Shown one piece after another: positions 11,203 to 20,302 of a stretch of DNA of 64,000 bases. The translations under genes were made by a program, and so were the position numbers. Positions within the stretch are counted from its first letter, which is position 1, and every line of letters starts with the position of its first letter. This DNA is from Flectonema sp. DT1601 (Eukaryota; Euglenozoa; Diplonemea; Diplonemida; Diplonemidae): the NCBI GenBank assembly GCA_964019425.1, contig OZ025841.1, positions 310,001 to 374,000 on the forward strand, in the 5' to 3' direction. The notes below the pieces were generated by a model that was not told the DNA's origin, ran no database searches, and saw nothing but the letters and a program-made list of their open reading frames with translations.

Positions 11203-13068
11203 TCAAGGCGTCAGCGCGTTGTGAAATAGTGGTTTAGTTTGTGTGGGATCATCAATCTTACGAGTTGGTGAAAGGACTGGTCTCATGCATGGAGTAGTCG
11301 GGCGTTTTTCAACAATCGTTTCTCTGATAATTTCAAACGGAATCCGCCGTTCGACTTCGACAACAGTCGGACCCTTAGCAAGCTCATCACGTAGCAGATC
11401 GATTTCCGATGTTAGTTTTGCTACTTCACGAGCCCTAGCATACAATCTCTTATTGTCTAAGTCATGCCGTTCTTCTAAGTCGTTGATGCGACTGAGAAGT
11501 TCTGGTTTGATATCTGATGATTCGGCTCGTTCTCTACGGAGTTCACTTGTTAAAGCGTCGCGTACCATTTCTAATTTTATAACTTTTTGATTTAGACATT
11601 CAACGTCAGCATCTTTCTCAGCTATGAGTTGTCTGACGTCTTTTGTTAAGCTTCCTAAAATTCGTTGAAGATTTTTTATTTCATCGTCTTTGTCAGATAG
11701 TTGAGATTTCAAAAGATTTACCTGATCTTCGTCTATCACTTTAACTTCTTTAATGACTTCGATTTCAATTTCTTTTTCGATTTCAATAATTTTGTCGATG
11801 GGTACTTCTTTAATTGTTTCAACAATCTTTTCAACTTCAACCTCAACAGGGACTCGTATGATTTTTTCAACTGGAATTTCCTTCTCTATTTGAATAATTT
11901 TTGGTATTTCAACTATCTTCTCGACAGGCACTTCGATTATCTTTTCAACGTTTATAATGCGAGGGACTTCTTTTTCGATTTCTACAATTTTTTCAACAAC
12001 TCTTTCAACTGGAACTTCAATGTGTTTTATTACAATTTTTTCCACTGGAATCTCAACAATTTTTTGAACAATCTTTTCAACTGGAATTTCAATTATCTTT
12101 TCAACTATTCTTTCGACAGGTATTTCAATGATTTTCTCAACGATCTTCTCAATCGGAACTTCAACTATCTTTTCAATGACCCTGTCAATAGGAACTTCCA
12201 CCAACTTCTCAACTGGAACCTGCACCTCAACTCTCTCAATTATCTTCCTCGGAGGTGTAGGCGGTGGTGGTGGTGGTGGAGCAGCAGTAACTTGACAAGA
12301 AAATGATTTCATCTCAGGTTTACTTGGTATGCCATTGCTAACCTGACTGAATACATCATGACACGTTGGCTTTGGAGGAGGTTTAGGTCTCTGGAGTTTC
12401 ATAGATATAATAGAAGTTGACGGTGATAAAGGTGATTGTGATCTCCCCTTTGTTGACGTCACTGATGGTGACAAGTCAGCAGGAGGACTATTATGAGCAG
12501 CCGATGGAACTGACGGAACAGAAGGGAAGATAGGTAAGGGCGCTGTTTTCGCTGGTCGAAGAAAGGTCTGCTGAGCATCTACAAACTCAGTCGTACGCTC
12601 TCCATGTTCGGTAGTGCTCTCCGTACGATGTAACTGTTGAACTTGAAAAACTTGCGACTCCTGTTGTCGTTGCGGTGAATAGAAATTGCGAACTCCATGA
12701 GTACGCTCAGGAGAAATGTGACGATAATTTGAAATCATCGTCGAGTGTGTTATGGTTGGCTGCTGAAAGAAAAAGTCATTCCCAACAGACACCGAAGGAC
12801 TTGGTGCTCTAATCACACTACCTGCTCTACTCTCAGACTTTCCTGTCGTGGCTAATGTTAATTCATCAGGACTCACAGCAATAATTGTACCTTTTGGAGA
12901 CCCTTCAGGTTCAATATGTAGCTTTCCATTTTTATAGTTAACAACAGTCCCAATCTGTCCGCCTACTCTCTTACAAACTCTTGTGCCGTAAGGATACGCT
13001 CCTTTATTGAATGCATCTTGTACCCAAACACCCATACCGCTATCGGGTAGGAGGGTTTGCAAATTCAT
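11203..13068 (-). CDS. articulin/alveolin-like repeat protein, 621 aa
   Basis: Residues about 274-443 are a near-continuous series of repeats of the form VEKIVEIP / VEKIIEIPVE, alternating charged and branched aliphatic residues with a valine- or isoleucine-proline step. This is the signature of articulins and alveolins, which build the membrane skeleton (pellicle, inner membrane complex) of many protists. Ahead of the repeats lie a proline-rich spacer, a Ser/Thr-rich disordered region, and an N-terminal block (residues 25-75) that looks like a small beta-rich domain. After the repeats comes a coiled coil to about residue 600. There is no signal peptide. The repeats are encoded by similar but not identical DNA, so the expansion is old. 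The family name rests on composition and periodicity, not on a full profile match. Confidence 0.75.
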   Translation of the reverse strand: MNLQTLLPDSGMGVWVQDAFNKGAYPYGTRVCKRVGGQIGTVVNYKNGKLHIEPEGSPKGTIIAVSPDELTLATTGKSESRAGSVIRAPSPSVSVGNDFFFQQPTITHSTMISNYRHISPERTHGVRNFYSPQRQQESQVFQVQQLHRTESTTEHGERTTEFVDAQQTFLRPAKTAPLPIFPSVPSVPSAAHNSPPADLSPSVTSTKGRSQSPLSPSTSIISMKLQRPKPPPKPTCHDVFSQVSNGIPSKPEMKSFSCQVTAAPPPPPPPTPPRKIIERVEVQVPVEKLVEVPIDRVIEKIVEVPIEKIVEKIIEIPVERIVEKIIEIPVEKIVQKIVEIPVEKIVIKHIEVPVERVVEKIVEIEKEVPRIINVEKIIEVPVEKIVEIPKIIQIEKEIPVEKIIRVPVEVEVEKIVETIKEVPIDKIIEIEKEIEIEVIKEVKVIDEDQVNLLKSQLSDKDDEIKNLQRILGSLTKDVRQLIAEKDADVECLNQKVIKLEMVRDALTSELRRERAESSDIKPELLSRINDLEERHDLDNKRLYARAREVAKLTSEIDLLRDELAKGPTVVEVERRIPFEIIRETIVEKRPTTPCMRPVLSPTRKIDDPTQTKPLFHNALTP

Positions 13069-13763
13069 TGTTTTTCTGGAATATTTATTGTGTGGATCGC
13101 CATGTGTGGATCCCCCTTTTCTGTTTTTGTGAATTAATTTATGCTATATTTTAAACAGGAAAGTTTTTCTCTTTTAAGTGAATATAAACTTGTGTCACTC
13201 CTGTTGAGAGAGAGTGAACTGTAAAAATTAGATAAAAATAAAATGATTTGACAGCAATCACTCATGTCGTTAAATGAGAATAGTACTCACGGCGCGATCA
13301 CATCAGGTGGGGTAAGTCTTCACTTTTTCTGAATATACAACGCATGTAATAAGTTCCAAAAAAAAAAAACTAACACCAAAACAACAATAAAAAAGGAGCG
13401 TTATATGAATTTTTTTTTTCTCTCTCTTTTTTTTTTTCATTTTCCCCCCCTAAAAAAGGGTGGAACCTGTTATTGTCGTTGACAGAAATGGGAATGGATG
13501 GGGAGATTGGTTATAACGATAACGATAAAGAAAAACGGGGTGGAAAAAAACATAAAACGACCAAGCAGAGTGACTGTTATGAGTATTCACAAAGGAGATC
13601 GTTATGTTTTTTACAACTTGAGAGAACCAATTTAACCAATACATTTCATAAAAAAAAAGTAAGCAGAAGGCTTGTTGCCGAATGAGGAGTTAGCTTTTAT
13701 GCACGCATGTGTTAATTCAAAAATAAAATCGAAACTATTAAAATGTTGAATCGTCGGATCACA
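13069..13763. other. intergenic, no gene supported
   Basis: About 700 bases with many homopolymer runs. Frames of 60-70 codons exist on both strands (plus 13473-13685, minus 13450-13644) but have no recognisable content. The part next to 13069 contains the putative acceptor AG of the articulin-like gene. Confidence 0.4.
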
Positions 13764-15575
13764 TTACGTGATCACTGAAGGAATACAGATTCCGTCCTCA
13801 ACTTTCAGTCCACAACGACCTGTGTCATCACTCTTGTCCTCGTTGAAGATCTCAGCCAACTTACTGAATTCCATCGCCTTCTCAGCGAGTCCTTTCACCG
13901 CTTCGAACGGATCCTTCAAGATTTCCTTTTCATCTTTCGTGTACTTCTCTAAATACATTCTAATGGTTGCTCCTGATACACCAGTTCCAGATAATCTGAA
14001 CACAACACGAGATCCATCTTTAAACAAGAATCTCATCCCTTGGTTTGAAGCCAATGGAGCATCCTTGTCAACAGGGTCTTGGTAGCTGAACGAGTCAGCA
14101 CATTCGATCTCATCGCGCTTGCTATTCTCAGCAGTGCTTTCACCCATCAATTTCATTACCTTCTCAGAGAGTGGTTTCGACATTCCCTCGTAGTCGTATC
14201 TAGCGTAGTAGTGACGTCCATACTTACTCCAGTGGTCAACAATAATATCTCTCACTGTTCTCAAAGGTTTGCTTTCATCTGAGTTTTGGGCAGCCAGAAT
14301 CTGCAGCCACGCCAACACAGCCCACATTCCGTCCTTCTCTCTGATGTGGTCAGAACCCGTTCCGAATGACTCCTCTCCGCACAGGAACGGAACGTACTCC
14401 GCGGTGTCCATCAGACTCCCGAAGTACTTCCATCCAGTCGGAGTCTCAAAGATTGGAATGTTCTTATCCTTCGCAACAACATCCAAGGCTGCTGAAGTCG
14501 GCATCGAACGAGCGCATCCCTTCAGCCCACCAGCTCTCTTGAAATACGGAATATCGTCAGCGTTCGCCGCGATTACCGCCAGAGAGTCAGATGGAGAGAC
14601 GAAGAATTGCGATCCCAAGATCATGTTACGGTCTGCGTCTCCGTCAGCAGCAGCTCCGAAACTTGGAATCTTTGAAATGTCAACACCCGGAAGTGGTCCT
14701 CCCTTGCTAGTAAGACCCATCTTCTCAACCAACGCACGAGCATGGGTCAGGTTGGGGTCAGCGTGACCGTGGTGAGCAGAAGTTGGTCCTCCGAAGTCCT
14801 CCTTCGGCTCACCGTTGATGAGAACAGACTCGTCGAGACCGAATTCATCGATAAAGATCCTTCTTGCGTATGGTCCCTGTACTCCACTCATTGAATCGTA
14901 GACGAGGGAGAAGTCCTTTCTGGATACTAATCTTTTAATGGAGTCGAAGTCGAAGCAATCTTTCAAAACCTTAACGTGGTCCTCAGCAGCATCAAACACG
15001 GTCACTTTAACAGATTTCCCGTCAACGGTGAAAGTTGTTTCTCCACAAGTGTGGATATCTACCTTTGGAGAATCCGTAACTAATTTGTACTCAGCAATCT
15101 TCTTGCTGTGTTCAGAGATTAGGTTTGTAATCTTCTCAGGAGCAGGACCACCATTCTCACAGTTGTATTTGATACCAAAGTCTTCATCAATACCACCAGG
15201 GTTGTGAGAAGCTGATAGGATAAATCCACCAAAAGCTTTCTCTTTCCTGGTTCTAATAACAGCAGAGACTGCAGGAGTTGACAACAAACCATCTTTTCCA
15301 ACGAGGACGTGACCAACTCCGTTGGCGAAGGCGATTTTGATGATCGTCTGAATGGCTTCTTTGTTGAAGTAACGACCGTCACCAGAGACAACCAACGCAC
15401 CTCCTTCAACTGCGACCTTCGTATCGATCAGAGTATTGAATGTCGATTGAATGAAGTTTTCAAGGAAATGTGGCTGCATGAATTGACGAGTCTTCTTTCT
15501 CAATCCGGAAGTTCCTGGAGTCTGACCTCCTTCGACAGGAACGGTCTTTACGGTTGAGCTTTTGTAATCCGTCAT
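13764..15575 (-). CDS. PGM: phosphoglucomutase, copy 1
   Basis: Alpha-D-phosphohexomutase of the phosphoglucomutase 1 class, interconverting glucose 1-phosphate and glucose 6-phosphate through a phosphoserine. At 603 aa it is close to the usual length. The N-terminal GTSGLRKK phosphate motif is followed by the catalytic serine loop SASHNPGG (near residue 122), the metal-binding loop DGDADRN (near 312), the sugar-binding loop CGEESFGTG (near 400) and the phosphate-binding RLSGTG (near 528). All key residues are present, so the enzyme should be active. There is no signal peptide, so it is probably cytosolic. A pyrimidine run and AG lie just before the start. A second copy follows upstream at 15906-17843. 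The two are almost identical except at the N-terminus and in one internal patch. Confidence 0.96.
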   Translation of the reverse strand: MTDYKSSTVKTVPVEGGQTPGTSGLRKKTRQFMQPHFLENFIQSTFNTLIDTKVAVEGGALVVSGDGRYFNKEAIQTIIKIAFANGVGHVLVGKDGLLSTPAVSAVIRTRKEKAFGGFILSASHNPGGIDEDFGIKYNCENGGPAPEKITNLISEHSKKIAEYKLVTDSPKVDIHTCGETTFTVDGKSVKVTVFDAAEDHVKVLKDCFDFDSIKRLVSRKDFSLVYDSMSGVQGPYARRIFIDEFGLDESVLINGEPKEDFGGPTSAHHGHADPNLTHARALVEKMGLTSKGGPLPGVDISKIPSFGAAADGDADRNMILGSQFFVSPSDSLAVIAANADDIPYFKRAGGLKGCARSMPTSAALDVVAKDKNIPIFETPTGWKYFGSLMDTAEYVPFLCGEESFGTGSDHIREKDGMWAVLAWLQILAAQNSDESKPLRTVRDIIVDHWSKYGRHYYARYDYEGMSKPLSEKVMKLMGESTAENSKRDEIECADSFSYQDPVDKDAPLASNQGMRFLFKDGSRVVFRLSGTGVSGATIRMYLEKYTKDEKEILKDPFEAVKGLAEKAMEFSKLAEIFNEDKSDDTGRCGLKVEDGICIPSVIT

Positions 15576-15905
15576 CTTGTGTTCTTCCTAAGGAGTACAA
15601 AGAAAGTATATTACAACTCTGAACAGTTACCTTTTAGTGAATAACACGTCCTAACATTCGGTAATGAGTCTCCTGTTGAAGAGAAATTCTTATAATTCAA
15701 AGTTGTCATGATCACCCAACAAGGAAATCGGAAATATGCAATATAAATATCTATGAAATCAGCTGGGTTGGAGGTACTATCCTGAACCCTTTATCCGATT
15801 CATCGAATTGCAACTTAACAAAGACGGAAGACAAAACGAAAGTCATATATGTTCTTACTCAGACGTCGTCAATTACAACGTACCGTGGAAAGTAGAATAA
15901 AGAGA
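15576..15905. other. spacer between the two phosphoglucomutase genes
   Basis: About 330 bases, not shared with the flank of the other copy. Near 15,595 the coding strand shows a pyrimidine-rich run and AG just before the copy 1 ATG. Nothing else was recognised. Confidence 0.5.
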
Positions 15906-17843
15906 TCACGTGATCACTGAAGGAATACATATTCCATCTTCAACTTTCAGTCCACAACGACCTGTGTCATCACTCTTGTCCTCGTTGAAGATCTCAGCCA
16001 ACTTACTGAATTCCATCGCCTTCTCAGCGAGTCCTTTCACCGCTTCGAACGGATCCTTCAAGATTTCCTTTTCATCTTTCGTGTACTTCTCTAAATACAT
16101 TCTAATGGTTGCTCCTGATACACCAGTTCCAGATAATCTGAACACAACACGAGATCCATCTTTAAACAAGAATCTCATCCCTTGGTTTGAAGCCAATGGA
16201 GCATCCTTGTCAACAGGGTCTTGGTAGCTGAACGAGTCAGCACATTCGATCTCATCGCGCTTGCTATTCTCAGCAGTGCTTTCACCCATCAATTTCATTA
16301 CCTTCTCAGAGAGTGGTTTCGACATTCCCTCGTAGTCGTATCTAGCGTAGTAGTGACGTCCATACTTACTCCAGTGGTCAACAATAATATCTCTCACTGT
16401 TCTCAAAGGTTTGCTTTCATCTGAGTTTTGGGCAGCCAGAATCTGCAGCCACGCCAACACAGCCCACATTCCGTCCTTCTCTCTGATGTGGTCAGAACCC
16501 GTTCCGAATGACTCCTCTCCGCACAGGAACGGAACGTACTCCGCGGTGTCCATCAGACTCCCGAAGTACTTCCATCCGGTCGGAGTCTCAAAGATTGGAA
16601 TGTTCTTATCCTTCGCAACAACATCCAAGGCTGCTGAAGTCGGCATCGAACGAGCGCATCCCTTCAGCCCACCAGCTCTCTTGAAATATGGAATATCGTC
16701 AGCGTTCGCCGCGATTACCGCCAGAGAGTCAGATGGAGAGACGAAGAATTGCGATCCCAAGATCATGTTACGGTCTGCGTCTCCGTCAGCAGCAGCTCCG
16801 AAACTTGGAATCTTTGAAATGTCAACACCCGGAAGTGGTCCTCCCTTGCTAGTAAGACCCATCTTCTCAACCAACGCACGAGCATGGGTCAGGTTGGGGT
16901 CAGCGTGACCGTGGTGAGCAGATGTTGGTCCTCCGAAGTCCTCCTTCGGCTCACCGTTGATGAGAACGGACTCGTCGAGACCGAATTCATCGACAAAGAT
17001 CCTTCTTGCGTATGGTCCCTGTACTCCACTCATTGAATCGTAGACGAGGGAGAAGTCTTTCCTTGAGAGAAGCTTTTGTATAGAATTAAAATCAAAGCAA
17101 TCTTTCAAAATGCTAACGTAGTCCTCAGTAGAATCAATCACCGTCGCTTTAACAATACTTCTATTAATAGAAAAGTGAGTTACTCCACAAGTGTGGATAT
17201 CGATGACGGGGAAATCGTCGACGGATTTATAAGAATTAATCTTCTTGCTGTGTTCAGAGATTAGGTTTGTAATCTTCTCAGGAGCAGGACCACCATTCTC
17301 ACAGTTGTATTTGATACCAAAGTCTTCATCAATACCACCAGGGTTGTGAGAAGCTGATAGGATAAATCCACCAAAAGCTTTCTCTTTCCTGGTTCTAATA
17401 ACAGCAGAGACTGCAGGAGTTGACAATAAACCATCTTTTCCAACGAGGACGTGACCAACTCCGTTGGCGAAGGCGATTTTGATGATCGTCTGAATGGCTT
17501 CTTTGTTGAAGTAACGACCGTCACCAGACACAACCAACGCACCTCCTTCAACTGCGACCTTCGTATCGATCAGAGTATTGAATGTCGATTGAATGAAGTT
17601 TTCAAGGAAATGTGGTTGCATGAATTGACGAGTCTTCTTTCTCAATCCGGAAGTTCCCAGGATCTGAGGTACGGGTATAGTGGGTATAGTTACCGTTTCC
17701 AATAAGTCAGAATTTTCATAGCGACTGGGGTTCTTTGTTCCTCGAGGGGTGGATTCAAATTGTTTTTGTATCTGTTTGATGTTATGGATATGGATGTCTA
17801 CCCCAAAACTCATAACCGATTTAAAACTTAAAACTTTCAACAT
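15906..17843 (-). CDS. PGM: phosphoglucomutase, copy 2, with altered N-terminus
   Basis: A 645-residue paralogue of the neighbouring phosphoglucomutase with the same active-site loops, all intact: SASHNPGG, DGDADRN, CGEESFGTG and RLSGTG. It differs from copy 1 in two places. About 65 N-terminal residues before GTSGLRKK are unrelated and longer. A patch of about 65 residues, encoded near 17060-17250, differs at many positions between two stretches of near identity. The start at 17843 is the first ATG after an AG. An internal Met at 17813 is an alternative. The extension may change location (for example organelle, flagellum or membrane); I see no clear signal peptide. The near identity outside the patches points to recent duplication or ongoing gene conversion. 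Confidence 0.95.
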   Translation of the reverse strand: MLKVLSFKSVMSFGVDIHIHNIKQIQKQFESTPRGTKNPSRYENSDLLETVTIPTIPVPQILGTSGLRKKTRQFMQPHFLENFIQSTFNTLIDTKVAVEGGALVVSGDGRYFNKEAIQTIIKIAFANGVGHVLVGKDGLLSTPAVSAVIRTRKEKAFGGFILSASHNPGGIDEDFGIKYNCENGGPAPEKITNLISEHSKKINSYKSVDDFPVIDIHTCGVTHFSINRSIVKATVIDSTEDYVSILKDCFDFNSIQKLLSRKDFSLVYDSMSGVQGPYARRIFVDEFGLDESVLINGEPKEDFGGPTSAHHGHADPNLTHARALVEKMGLTSKGGPLPGVDISKIPSFGAAADGDADRNMILGSQFFVSPSDSLAVIAANADDIPYFKRAGGLKGCARSMPTSAALDVVAKDKNIPIFETPTGWKYFGSLMDTAEYVPFLCGEESFGTGSDHIREKDGMWAVLAWLQILAAQNSDESKPLRTVRDIIVDHWSKYGRHYYARYDYEGMSKPLSEKVMKLMGESTAENSKRDEIECADSFSYQDPVDKDAPLASNQGMRFLFKDGSRVVFRLSGTGVSGATIRMYLEKYTKDEKEILKDPFEAVKGLAEKAMEFSKLAEIFNEDKSDDTGRCGLKVEDGICIPSVIT

Positions 17844-18284
17844 TATTTATACCTCTGACAACAAAAAAAAAAAGAATTTTTTTACATACTTTTCCTGTAT
17901 TATTTACGCCGCAGTTTCCCATACCATGAATGCTAATAAATAACCAACCACCCTGAAAAAAAAAAAAAATTAAAAATAAAATAAAAGAGGGGAATTTTTT
18001 TAATGTTCAAATACAACAAGGAAGTTGAAGGCATAGCTGTGTAAAGGAACAGAGTTGATGATGACTTGTTTGTTATAAAACTATGAAGTGACGAAAACCC
18101 GGAACCCTGTCCATAACATAAATCCCTTGATGACTTTCAACTAGAGCCACCGAACAACAATAAAGATAAAAAGGTATTTAAAAAAAAAATTTGAAATAAC
18201 CACTAAAAAAAATGAAAACCCTTCAAAAAATAACAGCACTATTGCAACCTACGGTGAAACCTACATAACATTAATGTAAGCATT
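17844..18284. other. intergenic, A/T runs
   Basis: About 440 bases between phosphoglucomutase copy 2 and the small spliced gene. A pyrimidine stretch and AG lie immediately upstream of the copy 2 ATG. No other feature was seen. Confidence 0.5.
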
Positions 18285-18716
18285 TTAGATGATAGCGGAA
18301 CGGAATTGACCCTCAGTTGGACTGTTTTTGTTTATTTATTTTGCTTTCAACATTTACTTCAAAAATAAATAATAAACATACAGCTGCTCCCACTTGGTGG
18401 CAGTGTTGTCCATCTGCTTGGCCAATACAGTAATGTTTCTCTTCTCCTCAGCAGTCAGACAGTGAGGCATGTATGAAGCTACCTGAACTGGATGCCAGTT
18501 CCTGTGTTTGTTTGTTTGTTTGTTTGTTTGTTTCCTTTACTACAAAGGATAATCGCAAAAGAGAACTACAACATACTCTTGGTAGGTCTTTGGCATAACG
18601 TATGCGTAACACGCGGCCATCGAGGCATTCAAACCAGTGGCAACAGAGAGGGATGCAACCTCAAGGTAGGCAGTTCTCTTCTGCTGGGCGACTCCTGTGA
18701 TCGATCTTCTCATCAT
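18285..18716 (-). CDS. small three-exon gene, 98 aa, possibly mitochondrial
   Basis: Reconstructed from the sequence. Exon 1 is 18716-18577, exon 2 is 18501-18382 and exon 3 is 18321-18285. The introns are 75 and 60 bases, both begin GTATGT and end in CAG. Phases match at both joints, and the summed length (297) divides by three. The protein begins MMRRSITGVAQQKR, an arginine-rich start that could be a mitochondrial presequence. A small, alanine-rich, mildly hydrophobic stretch follows (residues 20-41), then a polar C-terminal half ending FRSAII. The G/C-rich third positions resemble the phosphoglucomutase genes and suggest high expression. I do not recognise the family; a small respiratory-complex subunit would fit. 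One intron carries a (TTTG)n run. Confidence 0.75.
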
Positions 18717-19247
18717 TTTTAAAAGTTTTAGAAAGTGATTACCGCTGTGATGAAGTACAAATACCGTTAGGACGTAACTATTTTAATTATAAACCAATTT
18801 TTTTTTTTCGAGCTTACCTCTCAAAAAAAAAAAAAAAAAAAAAAAATTCCTTGCAAATCCTCCTATTGTATTTGTATGCAAAAAAAGCAGCTAAAAAAAT
18901 GTATCAGCCGCTCTTTTTTTTTTTTTCTTATTATATAGCACCGCATCAGAAATGCAGACACATGAGTGTAGAAACAATTTCAAAAAAAAAAAAAAAAAGG
19001 CAAGAGCAGTAGATCTCTTTTTCTGGAATAGTAAAGTGATTGTAACTACAGGCAGTGATACCATTACTGTCAAAAAAATAGGTAAGATTTTTTTCATTCT
19101 ACTGTTCGAATGCATATATTAAGAAGGAAGACAGAGCATTATTATATTTTCGAAAAAAAAGAAATGGGGAAAGGGGGGAAAAAAAAAATGTAGAACTAAA
19201 AAACATCATTGGGGGGGGACTTGGATAAATAAATTGGACATGAATCA
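18717..19247. other. intergenic, homopolymer-rich
   Basis: About 530 bases with long A and T runs. A frame on the minus strand (19115-18891) consists largely of homopolymer-coded residues and is not credible. No RNA gene was seen. Confidence 0.5.
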
Positions 19248-19445
19248 TTAAGCAAAATCCAACTTAAAGGTGAGATCGTGTTGATACTCTCCCACGATAG
19301 TGATCTCAAGCTCGGTGGTCAGTCTGACCCTGAATGCTTCAACTTCCTTTTAAAAAAAAAGAAAATTAAAAAAAAAAAAAAAAAAGCGACGTTTCGGATA
19401 TGCAAAGTGGGGTTACGAAAAAACGCAGGGAATTACTTCAGCCAT
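19248..19445 (-). CDS. possible mini-gene, 35 aa, two exons
   Basis: The frame at 19346-19248 (33 codons) follows a long pyrimidine tract ending in AG. It reads EVEAFRVRLTTELEITIVG and on to a natural stop, with G/C-rich third positions as in the nearby highly expressed genes. A start codon at 19445 followed by two codons and a GT (intron 19436-19347) joins in frame to give a 35-residue acidic protein. It may instead be the last exon of a longer gene whose other exons I cannot see. Family unknown. The coding look of the second exon is good; the first exon is a guess. Confidence 0.4.
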
Positions 19446-19602
19446 CACGCCTTAGTCAGATTTATAGTTTTCCGAAAGACGTATGTAAAAAAAAAAAAAA
19501 AATGTTTTTGAGCGAGAAAAAAGAAAAAAAAAGAACAAACAAAACCGATACACCTTTTTTTCCCCCAAAATGAGAAATAATAATGTCTGTGGGAGGATCG
19601 GT

Positions 19603-20139
19603 TTATATAATCCACATGACCATCGCATTGTCAATTGGCAATCGTGGGTTATCCAGATCTAAAACACCCAAATAACCGAATAGAACTCTGTCATCTACAA
19701 CACTATAATAATAATATTAATCGCCTTGAATACCAGAATCCACAACTACTAAATTATGTGGACTACTTATAACGTACGCAGGTAGGTCATACTTGTATCC
19801 CTGACTATCGTAGACTTCCGCCCACGAGTTGCGAGAGAACCGAATTTCAGCGGCTTCCAAGATGCAGCGTCCAAGCTCTGCGTCAGGAAGCTTGTCGATT
19901 GGTAACACGGATTTTAGTGCGTCCCATACCTCTGCTTGACCTCCGTAAGCTGGTTGGGTATCCCAAAAAACAGTACGTTGGCGATTTAATTCTGCCTCGT
20001 CCATTGGTGTCGGAGAATTCCATTTGCGGAATTGAGGAAGTCCAGGAGTTGCTGAACTTGTCGTCGTTCGTTCAGTTTTTGAATTATCCATCATCGGAGC
20101 ATCAGATGGGTTACGACGAGACCTGCAACAATTCCCCAT
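19603..20139 (-). CDS. UBTD (DC-UbP)-like protein lacking the ubiquitin-like domain
   Basis: The N-terminal domain matches ubiquitin domain-containing proteins UBTD1/2. It has the string FWDTQPAYGGQAEVWDALK, then an ILEAAEIRF-type helix, then YDSQGYKYDLPAYVIS. The start is placed at 20139 because it gives MGNCC, a classic N-myristoylation plus palmitoylation signal for membrane anchoring. Without splicing the frame ends at 19717 (140 aa). A 39-base intron (19733-19695, GT..AG) would extend it in frame to 19603 with a tail containing VLFGYLGVLDLDNPRLP, total 165 aa. Animal homologues carry a ubiquitin-like domain after this point, and I see none here. The family is fairly sure; the intron is tentative, being shorter than the others. 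Confidence 0.7.
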
Positions 20140-20302
20140 TTTTGTATTGTTTTTGTTCTGTGTTTGAGTATTAAAAGAAAACATAACCAACACATTTCTA
20201 AAAAAATTTCCTTTTTATTCGGCACATAAACCTAACATTCATGGGCAAAGCGAAAGAACAAATATCGAGAGCACACCCTAAATAGTTTTCATACCCCACA
20301 TC

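Noticed and set aside
11701-12306. Plus-strand frame of 201 codons rich in Phe, Asn and Tyr
   Set aside because: It is the antisense shadow of the VEKIVEIP repeat array on the minus strand.
14269-16908. Plus-strand frames of 165 codons in both phosphoglucomutase genes
   Set aside because: They are identical antisense shadows of the duplicated gene, explained by its base composition.
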